Below are positions 62,233-64,000 of a stretch of DNA of 64,000 nucleotides, piece by piece. The translations under genes and the position numbers were made by a program. The notes under the pieces are model-generated. The model worked only from the letters and a program-made list of their open reading frames with translations, had not been told where the DNA came from and did no database searches. Position 1 is the stretch's first letter. Every line of letters starts with the position of its first letter. Origin of the DNA: Dysgonamonadaceae bacterium (GTDB lineage: Bacteria > Bacteroidota > Bacteroidia > Bacteroidales > Azobacteroidaceae); assembly GCA_031272085.1 (NCBI GenBank), contig JAISUN010000003.1, forward strand, positions 1-64,000. Reading direction: 5' to 3'.

Positions 62233-62789
62233 AGTTTTTTGTATATTTTCAGGCAGGCCCATGCGTCTAATGCGGCGTAATGTTGCTGCGCCGCGGTCAG
62301 AGTTGAAGCCTCCCAGTTGGTAAGTCGTTGGTTTTTAGATATTTTCTTATGAAAAAGCAGAGCGTAGATTTTTTGCAGGCTCATATCTTCGATTCCGTAT
62401 TTTGGAGCAATTTTTTGCAAATCGATAAATCCGCGAGGCTCGAAATTCAGGTTTTTTTCGAGGCTATGGAAGTCGTCTTTCAGCGAAAGTCCGATTTTCA
62501 TAATGTCGGGATTTGAAAGCAGTTCGATAAGATGGGGAAAATATCCGGTAATATTGAGGCGGAAAAGGCAGCAAAAATCTTCGCTTGCGAGTTGAATCAG
62601 AGCCACATTATTGGTATTTCCCTTGCGGAACGAGGGGCGGGTTTCGGTGTCGAAACCGAGAATTTTATTTTCCGAAAGCCGCTCGACGGCCTTTTTTGAA
62701 CTCTCAAAATCGTTGGCGACAACTATCGTGCCGCGGAACTCTTCCCTTTCATAAGAGTTTAATTCTTCCTTGGTTATGCTTCTTCCCAT
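62223..62789 (-). CDS. 3'-5' exonuclease domain protein (RNase D/DEDD-like)
   Basis: KILGFDTETRPSF, VALIQLASEDFCCLF, HYAALDAWACLKIYKKL. Confidence 0.9.
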   Translation of the reverse strand: MGRSITKEELNSYEREEFRGTIVVANDFESSKKAVERLSENKILGFDTETRPSFRKGNTNNVALIQLASEDFCCLFRLNITGYFPHLIELLSNPDIMKIGLSLKDDFHSLEKNLNFEPRGFIDLQKIAPKYGIEDMSLQKIYALLFHKKISKNQRLTNWEASTLTAAQQHYAALDAWACLKIYKKLCL

Positions 62790-63289
62790 TCTCTGTATTT
62801 CAGATTATGCAAGGCGCGAAGCGAGTTCACGAGCCGTTGTCCCCAGTATTTCTCGAAATTGCGGATACAAAGCGCTAATGAATCGTTCATCGTTTCGGTC
62901 TGCCCGTTTTTAAATTCGGCTATAAAATTCCCCAAATCCTGATAAATATCGGCCAAATCCTCGGAAATCCTCACTGCAACGGGCGAATCGCTCATTTTTA
63001 TGTCGGGATGGAAGGTTTCGAGATACAGGTCGTCGTCACCCAAAATGGCGCTCACAGCATCGCGGACGCGCTCGTACATCGCTTCCGAAACGCGCTGTTC
63101 GAGTTCCGAACCGTTGTCTTCCTTTATCGGCGGAATAATCGACGCTTTCAGGTAGAGCAGCGGCAAAACCCTGACCATATTATTGACGAAAGTCGTCTTG
63201 TCGGTTTGCCCCGTCTTTTCCGCCAAAACGCAGAAATCAAGGGCAGAACGGACAAAATCTTCGGTATATTTTGAATAGAGAATCGACAT
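62774..63289 (-). CDS. DUF5063-like protein
   Basis: FVRSALDFCVLAEKTGQTDKTTFVNNMVRVLPLLYLKASIIPPI; EDLADIYQDLGNFI. Confidence 0.75.
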   Translation of the reverse strand: MSILYSKYTEDFVRSALDFCVLAEKTGQTDKTTFVNNMVRVLPLLYLKASIIPPIKEDNGSELEQRVSEAMYERVRDAVSAILGDDDLYLETFHPDIKMSDSPVAVRISEDLADIYQDLGNFIAEFKNGQTETMNDSLALCIRNFEKYWGQRLVNSLRALHNLKYREWEEA

Positions 63290-63469
63290 ATAAATTGAAA
63301 ATTGATAATTTTTATAAAATCAATAATAATTTCACTGCAAAATTAGGACTTTTTTTTGAGAACTGCAAAAAGAATTTAACTCCCCTACCCTCCGAAGCCG
63401 ATATTCATTATCATTTTTGTCTAATATCCCCAAAAATGAAAAAAATCATAGTGCATACAAAAACTACCT

Positions 63470-64000
63470 TTACAGCAACTCCAAGAGCATCCTCATCCCG
63501 TTGTTTGCGGCGCGTTGGATATTGCTTTCGCGGCTTTTTGAGAAATGATAGAGTTCGGAAACGAGTTTGTCGCGGAATGAGGCCGCTATCCACACCGTTC
63601 CGACCGGTTTTTCCGCCGTTCCGCCGTCGGGGCCTGCGATTCCCGAAGTTGCTATCGAGCAGTCGGAATGAAAAATGTGGCGCGTTCCGGAGGCCATTTG
63701 CTCGACGACCTCCCGGCTCACTGCTCCATATTTGCTTAAATCAGAAGCGGATACGCCTAAAATTTCAAGTTTTGCTTCATTAGCATAAGTAACTGCTCCG
63801 CCTTTGTAATAGGCTGAACATCCGGGAATTGCAGTAAAAAGCGATGAAAGGTAGCCTCCGGTGCAACTTTCGGCTACCGACAGGCTTAAACCTTTATCTT
63901 TCAATATTTTATGCAGAATAAATTCAAGATTTGAATCTTCTTCGGAAACGATATTTCCGGCGAGCAGAGATTTCAATTTTTCGCTTTGAAAGCGGATAAT
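63470..64000 (-). CDS. cinA: CinA family protein, C-terminal part (truncated by window end)
   Basis: LSLSVAESCTGGYLSSLFTAIPGCSAYYKGGAVTYANEAK, SGIAGPDGGTAEKPVGTVWIA. The frame stays open past the TTG at 63976 (IIRFQSEKLKSLLAGNIVSEED), consistent with a full-length CinA running off the edge. Confidence 0.88.
   Translation of the reverse strand: MIRFQSEKLKSLLAGNIVSEEDSNLEFILHKILKDKGLSLSVAESCTGGYLSSLFTAIPGCSAYYKGGAVTYANEAKLEILGVSASDLSKYGAVSREVVEQMASGTRHIFHSDCSIATSGIAGPDGGTAEKPVGTVWIAASFRDKLVSELYHFSKSRESNIQRAANNGMRMLLELL

Overview
This window looks like a chromosomal segment of a Bacteroidota (probably Bacteroidales) genome. The evidence is two SusC/SusD (RagA/RagB) pairs, gldE/gldD, T9SS-type C-terminal domains, and Bacteroidota promoters of the form TTTG-N(16-20)-TAnnTTTG. 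Most of it is housekeeping: ssb-gldE-gldD-ligA, dapA, tRNA-Leu(CAG), an SRP RNA, bcp, def, ruvX, gmd-fcl, prmA, an RNase E/G, HU, and cinA cut by the window edge. The accessory part at about 2.0-16.7 kb holds two tandem SusCD systems, a zinc-metallohydrolase lipoprotein and two GLUG-repeat surface proteins. The most interesting region is 58.6-61.0 kb: a SusC-like gene that loses its C-terminal half, preceded by about 500 bp of non-coding DNA. That non-coding stretch carries two tandem Bacteroidota-type promoters, at least two terminator-like hairpins (a candidate ~70-nt RNA and a candidate ~160-nt structured RNA) and short direct repeats. I also found a 30-codon, very basic ORF missing from the supplied ORF track, which resembles the AURKAIP1/COX24 (mS38-like) ribosomal protein family. 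The two intact SusC genes share a leader layout: same promoter spacing, ~110-nt leader, 5' hairpin and an M-T-N-stop mini-ORF. All family calls come from reading motifs by eye; no searches or folding programs were run.
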